Assembly: GCA_934503195.1 (NCBI GenBank)
Contig: CAKSVM010000041.1
Location: 1 to 27,911, forward strand
Length of the DNA stretch: 27,911 nucleotides
Origin: an uncultured Eubacteriales bacterium
GTDB taxonomy: Bacteria > Bacillota > Clostridia > Oscillospirales > CAG-272
Reading direction: 5' to 3'
Part shown: in pieces, positions 1-6,666 of the stretch
How the letters are laid out: each line of letters opens with the position of its first letter
Numbering within the stretch: the stretch's first letter is position 1
Position numbers and translations under genes: made by a program
Notes under the pieces: model-generated
The model's input: the letters and a program-made list of their open reading frames with translations, nothing else
Database searches by the model: none
What the model was told of the DNA's origin: nothing

Positions 1-2
1 CC

Positions 3-452
3 TCGAACGTCGTCTACGGAAAGGCGACCGGCGCGCTTCCCGACGGACGCCCGGCGTTCACTCCCTTCGCTCCCGGCGCGACCCCGTCCTACGGCGCGGA
101 GCAGAACGGGCTTCTCGCTTCGCTCAACTCGGTCGCTAAGCTCCCTTATGAGTACGCGCTCGACGGCATCTCGAACACCGAGACGATCGCTCCCGACGCG
201 CTCGGACACACTCCGGACGAGAGAAAGAACAACCTCGTCCACGTCCTTGACGGATATTTCGACAAGGGCGCGCATCACCTGAACGTCAACGTCTTCGGAC
301 TCGACAAGCTGAAGGACGCGATGGAGCATCCCGAAAAGCCTGAGTACGCCAACTTCACGATCCGTGTCTCGGGCTACGCGGTCAAGTTCATCGACCTCAC
401 GAGAGAGCAGCAGCTCGATGTCATTTCGAGAACCTGCCACGAGTCGATGTGA
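3..452 (+). CDS. pflB: Formate C-acetyltransferase (pyruvate formate-lyase), C-terminal part
   Basis: Partial gene: the reading frame enters from the left edge and ends at TGA 450-452, leaving 149 residues. Pyruvate formate-lyase converts pyruvate and CoA to acetyl-CoA and formate in the anaerobic cytoplasm. The glycyl-radical motif RVSGYAVKF is visible, and its radical glycine is encoded at 372-374, about 25 residues before the stop, as expected for the family. Upstream segments such as TPFAPGA, GISNTET and LDGYFDKGAHHLNVNVFG are also typical of PflB rather than of diol dehydratase-type glycyl radical enzymes. The gene for its activase follows at 574. The N-terminal part, with the active-site cysteines, lies outside the window. 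Confidence 0.96.
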   Translation, partial: SNVVYGKATGALPDGRPAFTPFAPGATPSYGAEQNGLLASLNSVAKLPYEYALDGISNTETIAPDALGHTPDERKNNLVHVLDGYFDKGAHHLNVNVFGLDKLKDAMEHPEKPEYANFTIRVSGYAVKFIDLTREQQLDVISRTCHESM

Positions 453-482
453 CGGGATCCGGCTGAATTTACAGATACTGTG

Positions 483-522
483 ACAAAGCCGTCAGCCGGA
501 TTTTCCGGCTGGCGGCTTTGTC
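483..522 (+). terminator. Rho-independent terminator after pflB
   Basis: A 16-bp stem (484-499 with 505-520, one G-U pair) closes a five-base loop, 30 bp after the pflB stop. It is followed only by TCTT, so the U-tract is short and read-through into pflA is plausible. Confidence 0.75.
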
Positions 523-524
523 TT

Positions 525-553
525 GGGAAACACTGAATAAATCAGTGTTTCCC
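525..553 (+). promoter_or_regulatory. Perfect hairpin just upstream of the pflA ribosome-binding site
   Basis: GGGAAACACTGA (525-536) is perfectly complementary to 542-553 around the loop AATAA. It begins three bases after the pflB terminator and ends six bases before the pflA Shine-Dalgarno AAAGGA (559-564). I see no convincing promoter between pflB and pflA, so this hairpin may stabilise the 5' end of a processed pflA mRNA or act as a second terminator. Its function is inferred; the pairing is seen directly. Confidence 0.6.
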
Positions 554-573
554 TTATGAAAGGATCAGAATTT

Positions 574-1344
574 ATGGAGACTACAGGATATATTCACTCG
601 ACCGACAGCTTCGGCTCGGTGGACGGTCCCGGCGTGCGGTTTGTGATCTTCCTTCAGGGCTGCCGTATGCGGTGCGCGTACTGCCATAATCCCGACACGT
701 GGAAAATTCCGGGAGCCGATGAGCCGAAGGACGGCGATCCGCCATGCGGCTGCAAGGAAGTTTTACCGTCCGCGCTCATAAAGCAGGCTCTGCGGTATAA
801 GAGCTACTGGGGCGGAGAAGGCGGAATCACGGTCAGCGGCGGCGAACCGCTTTTACAGCTTGATTTTCTGACCGAGCTTTTCGGTCTGGCGAAGGAAAAC
901 GACGTCGGAACCGTGCTTGACACCGCCGGACAGCCCTTCACGCGCGAGGGAAGTTTCTTTGAAAAGCTGCCGAAGCTTATGGAGAACACCGATCTTGTGA
1001 TGCTCGACATAAAGCACATCGACCCGGAAAAGCACAGACTTCTCACCGGACACACAAACGAAAACATTCTCGACTTCGCGAGATATCTTGACGGGATCGG
1101 AAAGCCGGTCTGGATCCGTCACGTCCTTGTCCCCGGGATAACCGACGACGAGGAGAATCTTCGCGGAATCCGCGCCTTCCTCGACACTCTGAAAAACGTG
1201 AAAAGAGTGGAGGTTCTTCCGTATCACACGCTCGGAATCTTCAAGTGGGAGAAGCTCGGAATACCGTACAGGCTGAAGGACGTGCCTGTTCCGACGGCAG
1301 AGTCGGTGAAGTCGGCGAAAGAAATCCTCGGCGCGTTTTCGTGA
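574..1344 (+). CDS. pflA: Pyruvate formate-lyase activating enzyme (radical SAM)
   Basis: This enzyme uses SAM and a [4Fe-4S] cluster to install the glycyl radical on PflB, and it follows pflB directly. The radical SAM motif C-x3-C-x2-C is at C30, C34 and C37 (GCRMRCAYCH), preceded by the activase signature IHS...DGPGVRF and followed by the SAM-binding GGEP (VSGGEPLLQ). I chose ATG 574 because AAAGGA lies nine bases upstream and the protein then starts METTGYIHS, matching family starts. The in-frame ATG at 556 has no ribosome-binding site. The length of 256 residues is normal. An unusual stretch after HNPDTW carries two extra cysteines as C58-G-C60. The gene ends seven bases from the convergent PHP gene. 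Confidence 0.95.
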   Translation: METTGYIHSTDSFGSVDGPGVRFVIFLQGCRMRCAYCHNPDTWKIPGADEPKDGDPPCGCKEVLPSALIKQALRYKSYWGGEGGITVSGGEPLLQLDFLTELFGLAKENDVGTVLDTAGQPFTREGSFFEKLPKLMENTDLVMLDIKHIDPEKHRLLTGHTNENILDFARYLDGIGKPVWIRHVLVPGITDDEENLRGIRAFLDTLKNVKRVEVLPYHTLGIFKWEKLGIPYRLKDVPVPTAESVKSAKEILGAFS

Positions 1345-1351
1345 AATGATT

Positions 1352-2260
1352 TTACAGTCTTATCGGCTGACTCCATGTGATCGAGCCGTCAAAGCCCGTG
1401 AGAATCGCTTTCACTGTCTTCGCGTCCTTCGGAAGCTCCCATGAATGGCTGACAAGCGGTCCTGACGGCGTTCCGTGCGCGGGATGATATCCCGGCCATT
1501 CGCGTCTTACGTTGAGATAGATATTCCGGCAGGGCGAGCATTCGACGTGCGCGACTCCGTCATCCACATAGAAATCGTAAAGCTCCGGCGCGGTGTGTCC
1601 GTCCGGACCGTAGCTCGCCGTGAAGCTTCCTTCGTTTATCGCCGCGAGAATGTCCCTGTGGGTGAGCGACTTCGCCTTTACTCTGATATATCCCCCGCGA
1701 TAGTCGGGAACGTGTCCGTGCGCGTCGTCAGAGCCGAAGCACCAGATCTGATTTCCGTCGCGCCAGAGATATTCGAAATATTCCTCGGCGATTCCGCTTT
1801 TCCACTCCTGCTCACAGCTGTAGTTTATGATCTCCATGCCGCAAAGCCCTTTGAGAGACGCGAGAAGCGCGTGGTCGGCGTAGCTCCAGAAGGGATGCGC
1901 GTATATAGCTATCCCGCCCTCGCCGAGTATATAATCAATGGTTTTCTGCGGGTGGACGTCGCGTCGGTACTCGACCGGGACGAGCGTTTTGTCGGGATGA
2001 TCTCCGCCGATTCCGACGATATGGTGAACTCCGCCCTGCCACACAGTGTCGATCTCGACGCCCTGAAAGAGCAGGAATTTTTCATCCGAAAGCGGCGCGT
2101 TTCCCCAGCGGTTATGGTCGGTGAGAGCCAGAAAATCATATCCCGCGTCGCGGTAGAGGCGCGCGGTCTGCTCGGGAGTAAGTTCGCCGTCGCTGACGGT
2201 GGTGTGAGTGTGAAAATTGCCTTTGTACCAGTTTCCTTCGCGTATAAGTGTGGAAATCAT
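1352..2260 (-). CDS. PHP-domain metal-dependent phosphoesterase-like protein
   Basis: The 302-residue protein has the metal-binding signature of the PHP superfamily: NFHTHT near residue 16, LTDHN near 47, a GVEID acid, AHPFW near 120 and GSDDAHG near 178. Related proteins hydrolyse phosphate esters using two or three metal ions. This one resembles the stand-alone TrpH/YciV-like group, but the substrate is unknown, and the last 80 residues look like an extra beta-rich domain. The start is ATG at 2258-2260 with AAAGGA (2267-2272 on the plus strand) as ribosome-binding site. It follows the alpha-galactosidase gene by 64 bp on the same strand with no promoter visible, so co-transcription is likely, perhaps limited by the hairpin at 2277-2309. 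Confidence 0.85.
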   Translation of the reverse strand: MISTLIREGNWYKGNFHTHTTVSDGELTPEQTARLYRDAGYDFLALTDHNRWGNAPLSDEKFLLFQGVEIDTVWQGGVHHIVGIGGDHPDKTLVPVEYRRDVHPQKTIDYILGEGGIAIYAHPFWSYADHALLASLKGLCGMEIINYSCEQEWKSGIAEEYFEYLWRDGNQIWCFGSDDAHGHVPDYRGGYIRVKAKSLTHRDILAAINEGSFTASYGPDGHTAPELYDFYVDDGVAHVECSPCRNIYLNVRREWPGYHPAHGTPSGPLVSHSWELPKDAKTVKAILTGFDGSITWSQPIRL

Positions 2261-2276
2261 ATTGCTATCCTTTCAG

Positions 2277-2309
2277 AAATACCGCGGGCTTCGGATTCCC
2301 GCGGTATTT
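2277..2309. terminator. Strong hairpin between alpha-galactosidase and PHP genes
   Basis: A perfect 12-bp stem (2277-2288 with 2298-2309) surrounds a nine-base loop. The better T-run is on the plus strand (five T at 2307-2311), whereas the genes on both sides are read on the minus strand, where only TTT follows the stem. It could be a leaky terminator or mRNA-processing signal for the minus-strand unit, or a block to antisense transcripts. The structure is clear; the direction of action is uncertain. Confidence 0.5.
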
Positions 2310-2324
2310 TTATGTGATTTTATC

Positions 2325-4259
2325 TCAGAGAATCTCCGAAACGAGCGTCTTTACCTTCTTATCCGACGCGATCGGGACGTACTTTGTCACGTCGCCGAGT
2401 TCGATGTACGCGCCCTCGTCCGAATCCTCGTCCGGGCGGATGACCGGATAGATCGACCAGACCGCCACGCCGTCCTTCGGGAGGGTCAGAGTCTCGTCCT
2501 CAAACGAGCAGATACGCGTGAATTTCTTCGAGAAGTACTCATATGCGACATACTCGGTGTCCTGCGAAAGCCCGGGGATCGCCGCGAAGTCGACCGTGTC
2601 GGTCACGTCGGAATCGCTCACGTTGAAGGCCGCCAGCGCGAAACTGCCGCCAGAACGGTTCCAGATCTTGAGGAGCTTATTTTCGGCCGCGCAGTCGGTG
2701 TAAACGCAGTCGAGAGTTGGTCTCGCCGCCTCGTCGCAAAGCATGACCTTTCCGTCATCACCGATCGTCGGGAGGATGTTGTCATGGTTTGATTCGCCGA
2801 TCTTGTCGCTGACATAAATCGGGGAACCCGAGATCGCGCGGAGAACGCCGCTCTGGATTGCTGACTCGGGATGATCCGACCACCACATATCGAAATCGCA
2901 GAAGTAGATCTGACTGTGCCAGATCGCGTTGTAGACGTTCTGAGTCAGGTGCTTTATGAACCCGCGCTCGCGCTTCGGGAAGAAGTCGTCGCTGTTTCTC
3001 GAAACCGCCGACATCGGACGCGCAAGAACGTTTTCCATATCCATTCCCATGCAGTCGATGACCGCGCCGCCGAAGTTTTTCGTGATCGAACGCTCAATTG
3101 AGTTGTGCGCTCTGCGGCAGCCCTCGGCCGTCGGGATCGCGCCTATGATATAAGTTGAGTTCGAGGACTGATTGTCGACCTTGAGGAAGTCTACGCCCTC
3201 TGAAGCGAGGAAGGAATGCCACGCGTCCCAGAATCTGAAGGCCTTTTCCTCGTCAAGAGAGGGAAGCGCGAGTCCGCTCGGGGTGATGAAGAGATTATCC
3301 TTCTGCTCCTCATAGAGCTTCGAGTTAATGTCAACTCCGCGCCAGTAGCCGTTGAAAGCGTGCCAGACGCCGACCTTTTCGACGCCGAAATCCTTCTTCA
3401 TCTTCGCGATCGTCGCGCCGAGACCCTCGGGGAACTTTGAGCGGTTGACGTCAAAGCCCGAGAGCTTGTCGCCGTTTGTGGTCATCCAGCCGTCGTCGAT
3501 TATGACCCACTTGACCGGGATGTTCTTCTCTTTGAACTCGGTGAGCTTTTCGTAGATCTTTTCGGACGTGACTTCCCTATAGAACGCGTCCCATGTACAC
3601 CAGCCGAAGCCTCTGAAATGCTCGGGAAGCACTCTCTCGCTTCTGAGCGGGACGAGGATTCCGCCGAGCTTTCTCGCGCCGCGGTAGTTCGCCTCAACCG
3701 CGCGGATCGGGTCTGTCGAGACCGAAACGGCGAGGAAGGCTCCGGTGAGCTTGCAGATTCCGCTCATATCCGAGGTGAATTCGCCTTTTCCGGCGTTGAA
3801 CTCAAAGCGGAAATTATCTCCGGTGAGCGGGAGCAGATGATAGCTGAGTTCGCCCGACTTCACGAGAAGCGACTGCGTTCTGGGCGCGATCGACGAAAAA
3901 TCGTTTCCGAAGGTCGGATACATCCACCACGGGCCGTCGTGGCGGCTTCCGAGGAGCGCGTCGGGCTTTATGTCGCCCAGAGTGAGGAGAATCGCGTTTT
4001 CGGGAGCGAATCCACAGGCGACGCCCTTTATCGCGTTGATCTCGGCGTCGATCGAGAAGAGAATACTCTCGTCGCCAGCCTCGGCGGTTATGACGAGCTT
4101 ATCGACTCCGGCGGCGGGCCTGAAGGTGTATATGACCCTGTTTCCATCGGTCTGTTCGGATTCGACCGCGAGTTCGCCGTGGCGTCCGCGGTTAAGGTTC
4201 ACTTCGACCGCGAGGTCGGAGAGCAGATGCTTTTTTGTAAAATCAATGAGTTTGTTCAT
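2325..4259 (-). CDS. Alpha-galactosidase, GH36 / raffinose synthase (Sip1)-like
   Basis: This 644-residue protein belongs to the GH-D clan group containing alpha-galactosidases and raffinose synthase-like proteins, and probably hydrolyses alpha-galactosides in the cytoplasm. A beta-rich N-terminal part (about 1-200) precedes a TIM barrel. Markers are GFGWCTWDAFY (about 217), VIIDDGWM (about 250), FLKVDNQ (about 360, with the likely nucleophile Asp) and SRNSDDFF (about 421, the likely acid/base Asp). No signal peptide is evident. ATG 4257-4259 has a textbook AGGAGG (4265-4270) and a promoter just upstream. The exact substrate is not readable: raffinose synthase-type proteins and true galactosidases share these motifs. 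Confidence 0.85.
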   Translation of the reverse strand: MNKLIDFTKKHLLSDLAVEVNLNRGRHGELAVESEQTDGNRVIYTFRPAAGVDKLVITAEAGDESILFSIDAEINAIKGVACGFAPENAILLTLGDIKPDALLGSRHDGPWWMYPTFGNDFSSIAPRTQSLLVKSGELSYHLLPLTGDNFRFEFNAGKGEFTSDMSGICKLTGAFLAVSVSTDPIRAVEANYRGARKLGGILVPLRSERVLPEHFRGFGWCTWDAFYREVTSEKIYEKLTEFKEKNIPVKWVIIDDGWMTTNGDKLSGFDVNRSKFPEGLGATIAKMKKDFGVEKVGVWHAFNGYWRGVDINSKLYEEQKDNLFITPSGLALPSLDEEKAFRFWDAWHSFLASEGVDFLKVDNQSSNSTYIIGAIPTAEGCRRAHNSIERSITKNFGGAVIDCMGMDMENVLARPMSAVSRNSDDFFPKRERGFIKHLTQNVYNAIWHSQIYFCDFDMWWSDHPESAIQSGVLRAISGSPIYVSDKIGESNHDNILPTIGDDGKVMLCDEAARPTLDCVYTDCAAENKLLKIWNRSGGSFALAAFNVSDSDVTDTVDFAAIPGLSQDTEYVAYEYFSKKFTRICSFEDETLTLPKDGVAVWSIYPVIRPDEDSDEGAYIELGDVTKYVPIASDKKVKTLVSEIL

Positions 4260-4284
4260 GAGTTCCTCCTGCGAGTTTTCTTAT

Positions 4285-4313
4285 ATTTTAACATATGTAA
4301 AGGCCGATGTCAA
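4285..4313 (-). promoter_or_regulatory. Sigma-A-type promoter of the alpha-galactosidase gene
   Basis: Read on the minus strand: a perfect -35 TTGACA (4308-4313), a 17-bp spacer and -10 TAAAAT (4285-4290) preceded by TGT, an extended -10. It lies about 25 bp upstream of the start codon, giving a very short leader. Confidence 0.8.
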
Positions 4314-4342
4314 GTGTGAAATGGAAAATTTTGCTCAGATTT

Positions 4343-5764
4343 TTATTTATCTCCGTTTTGCTCGATGCGTTTTACTTCTTCGGCGCGCTTTCTGAATATT
4401 CTCGGAAACGAGGTGAAAATCACCGTGGCTGTGATCGTCCCGGCGGCGAAATCGGCGATTCCCTCCGACATATAGACTCCCTTGAAGCCGAGAAAATGTG
4501 TCAGGACAAAGCAGAGCGGAATCAGAATCACGACCTTGCGGTTGACCGCGAGAAGAAGCGCGGACTTTGCCTGTCCGAGCGCGACGTTGACATTTTGCAG
4601 GGTCATCTGGACGAAGAACATTATCGAACCCATCAGGAAAAGCGGGCAGTATTTTCTGACTATCTCAGTGACCGCCTCGTTTGCCGAGAAGAGTCTGGCG
4701 TAGATTTCGGGGATTGTCATCGAAACCGACCAGATCGTGACGCAGAAGCAGAAGGCCATGATCGTGACGTATTTTATCCCCTTTTTCAGGCGGATCTCGT
4801 CGCCCTTGCCGTAGTTGTAGCTTACAAAGGGCTGGACGCCGTTTCCGAGTCCGTTCAGCGGGAGCGAGATCAGCTGAAGTGCGCTTAACATTATCGTCAG
4901 CGCGGCGGTGTAGTCGCGGTCTCCTCCGGTCGAGCGGTTCAGGTTTATATTGAAGACGACCTGAATCGCGCACTCGGTGATCGTCATCACGAATGGAGTG
5001 AAGCCGAGCGAGACGATGCTGAAAATCCTCGCCGGGACGAGCCTCATCTCACCTGTTCTGAAATGAAAAATGCTTTTTTTCGTATTGAAGAAGCAGATTA
5101 CGAGCGTGAATGAGCAGAACTGCGAAAACACGGTCGCCAGACTCGAACCCTTCACGCCCATTCCGAGCGCGAAGATGAAGATCGGGTCTAGGATGATATT
5201 CATGCACGCGCCGAGGAGAACCGACCCCATCGCGACGAGCGAATAGCCCTGTGTGAGGATGAACGGATTGAGTCCGCTGGCCATCATGATGAAGAATGTA
5301 CCGCAGGAGTAGATTCTGAGATAATCCACCGCGAACCCGGCCGCGCTCGGCGGACAGCCGAAGAGAAGGACGATCTGCCTTGAAAAAACGAAGGTCACGC
5401 ATCCGATCGTCAGCGCGATGATTCCGAGTAAGAGAAAAGCCGTGTTGAAGATCCGGTTCGCCTCGTCGCGCTTTCCCTCGCCCATGCGGATTCCGGCTCT
5501 GGGCGCGCCGCCAAGACCGACGAGATCGGCGAAGGCCTGAATTATCAGCGTGATCGGAAGTACGATTCCGAGCGCGGCGAGCGCGTCCATTCCGACGTTC
5601 TCGATCTTCGCGACGTACATCCGGTCGACGATATTATATAAAAATGTAATGAGCTGAGCGAAGACGGCCGGGATCGAGAGTCTTATTATGAGCGGAAGGA
5701 TTTTTCCGTGGTCAAGCTCATCGGTGATATTCTTTTTCGCTTTCTTTTCCATGTTTTCGTTCAC
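4343..5764 (-). CDS. MATE family efflux transporter
   Basis: The 473-residue, strongly hydrophobic protein has about twelve membrane segments arranged as two similar halves, and N-terminal features typical of MATE exporters: ILPLIIRLSIPAVFAQL followed by YNIVDRMYV, with GLGGAPRAGIRMGEG after the second helix. MATE proteins export drugs or metabolites using a sodium or proton gradient; the substrate here cannot be told. The start is probably GTG 5764, which overlaps the TGA of the preceding glycosidase in GTGA. An ATG four codons later (5752) is the alternative, and neither has a strong ribosome-binding site, so translational coupling is likely. It therefore belongs to the same transcript as the broken glycosidase. 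Confidence 0.92.
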   Translation of the reverse strand: MNENMEKKAKKNITDELDHGKILPLIIRLSIPAVFAQLITFLYNIVDRMYVAKIENVGMDALAALGIVLPITLIIQAFADLVGLGGAPRAGIRMGEGKRDEANRIFNTAFLLLGIIALTIGCVTFVFSRQIVLLFGCPPSAAGFAVDYLRIYSCGTFFIMMASGLNPFILTQGYSLVAMGSVLLGACMNIILDPIFIFALGMGVKGSSLATVFSQFCSFTLVICFFNTKKSIFHFRTGEMRLVPARIFSIVSLGFTPFVMTITECAIQVVFNINLNRSTGGDRDYTAALTIMLSALQLISLPLNGLGNGVQPFVSYNYGKGDEIRLKKGIKYVTIMAFCFCVTIWSVSMTIPEIYARLFSANEAVTEIVRKYCPLFLMGSIMFFVQMTLQNVNVALGQAKSALLLAVNRKVVILIPLCFVLTHFLGFKGVYMSEGIADFAAGTITATVIFTSFPRIFRKRAEEVKRIEQNGDK

Positions 5765-6502
5765 TGCTTTAATTTGATTCTGACACTGAAGACGGCATCG
5801 AATTTCTCGTCAGCCGCGCAGGCGCAGATGAGGATCGACGGTCTGCCGTTTTCAAAGAAGATCTGCGGGCGTTCAAGCTTATAGACAGGCTTTCCGGCGA
5901 GCTTCCGTTCAAAGGCGAGCGGACACTCAGGCGATTCCGTAGTCCGACTCGAAAAGCGCGGTGGCTGAGCCGTCTGTCCTTGTGAAATAGCCCTGAAAAT
6001 CCTTGACGAGCGCGTAAAAGCGGTCATCTCCGCGCCAGATGAAGGGATCCTCGACCGACCAGCCGTTTTTGGGATTGACCATTATCGGCCGTCCGATCTT
6101 CTTGAATTCTCCGCCCGGAGACCCGGCGACGGCGACGCCGCAGACGACGTCGCCGCCCTTCGGGAGCGATCCGTTTCCCGAGACGCCCTTGTAGACCATG
6201 AGGAGCTTTCCGTCAGGTGTTTTTGTCACGGCCGGGTTCGAGACCATCAGACTGTCAAAGCCGGACTCCGAGACGTCGATTGCCGGCCGATCGGCGAAGT
6301 GCCACTCGCCCTCGGGATCGTACGCCCACGCCATGCCTATGCGCTGATTGTTGCAGTGAGTCCACCAGTCTCCGTTTCCGTGATTTCCCATGTAGAAGAG
6401 GTAATATTTTCCGCTCTGCTCGAACATCGAGCCGCACCAGACGTAATATCCGTCCTCGGTGAAAGTCTTTATATTGCCTGTGAGAAGCTTCTGAAAATCC
6501 AT
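5761..6502 (-). pseudogene. Five-bladed beta-propeller glycosidase (GH43/GH117-like), frameshifted
   Basis: The first frame (6502 down to a TGA near 5927) gives 191 residues resembling GH43/GH117-type propellers: YYVWCGSMFE, YYLFYMGNHG, VSNPAVTKTPDGKLLMVYKG and SVEDPFIWRGDDRFYALVKD. It stops after ALFESDYGIA. The rest of the domain continues in another frame (SPECPLAFERKLAGKPVY, then LERPQIFFENGRPSILICAC) to TGA 5761-5763. Both halves read as normal protein, so one small indel lies near 5927-5945. The gene has a strong promoter, a ribosome-binding site (GGGAGG, 6508-6513) and a GTGA overlap with the MATE gene, suggesting a recent break or a sequencing/assembly error. Family assignment is approximate, and the joined length of about 245 residues is short for the family. 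Confidence 0.75.
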
Positions 6503-6531
6503 GATTTCCTCCCGCTATGCGATATAATCTC

Positions 6532-6560
6532 ATTATAACATATCGCCGTGGATAAGTCAA
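6532..6560 (-). promoter_or_regulatory. Sigma-A-type promoter of the glycosidase-MATE unit
   Basis: On the minus strand: -35 TTGACT (6555-6560), a 17-bp spacer and a perfect -10 TATAAT (6532-6537) preceded by TGT, an extended -10. It is divergent from the beta-galactosidase promoter at 6606-6634, 45 bp away. Confidence 0.85.
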
Positions 6561-6605
6561 GCCTTTTTTAGTATGATTAAGACATATAATAATACGAATT
6601 TTCCA

Positions 6606-6634
6606 TTTACAAACGCGGCGGAATGTGGTATAAT
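6606..6634 (+). promoter_or_regulatory. Sigma-A-type promoter of the beta-galactosidase gene
   Basis: -35 TTTACA (6606-6611), a 17-bp spacer and -10 TATAAT (6629-6634) within TGTGGTATAAT, an extended -10. It ends 32 bp before the start codon. Confidence 0.85.
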
Positions 6635-6666
6635 TTTAGTAAAATACCAGTGATGGGAGTGTGACT

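Noticed and set aside
1475..2317. A 280-codon plus-strand frame over the PHP gene.
   Set aside because: The minus-strand frame has the PHP metal-binding motifs and a good ribosome-binding site; the plus-strand frame has neither.
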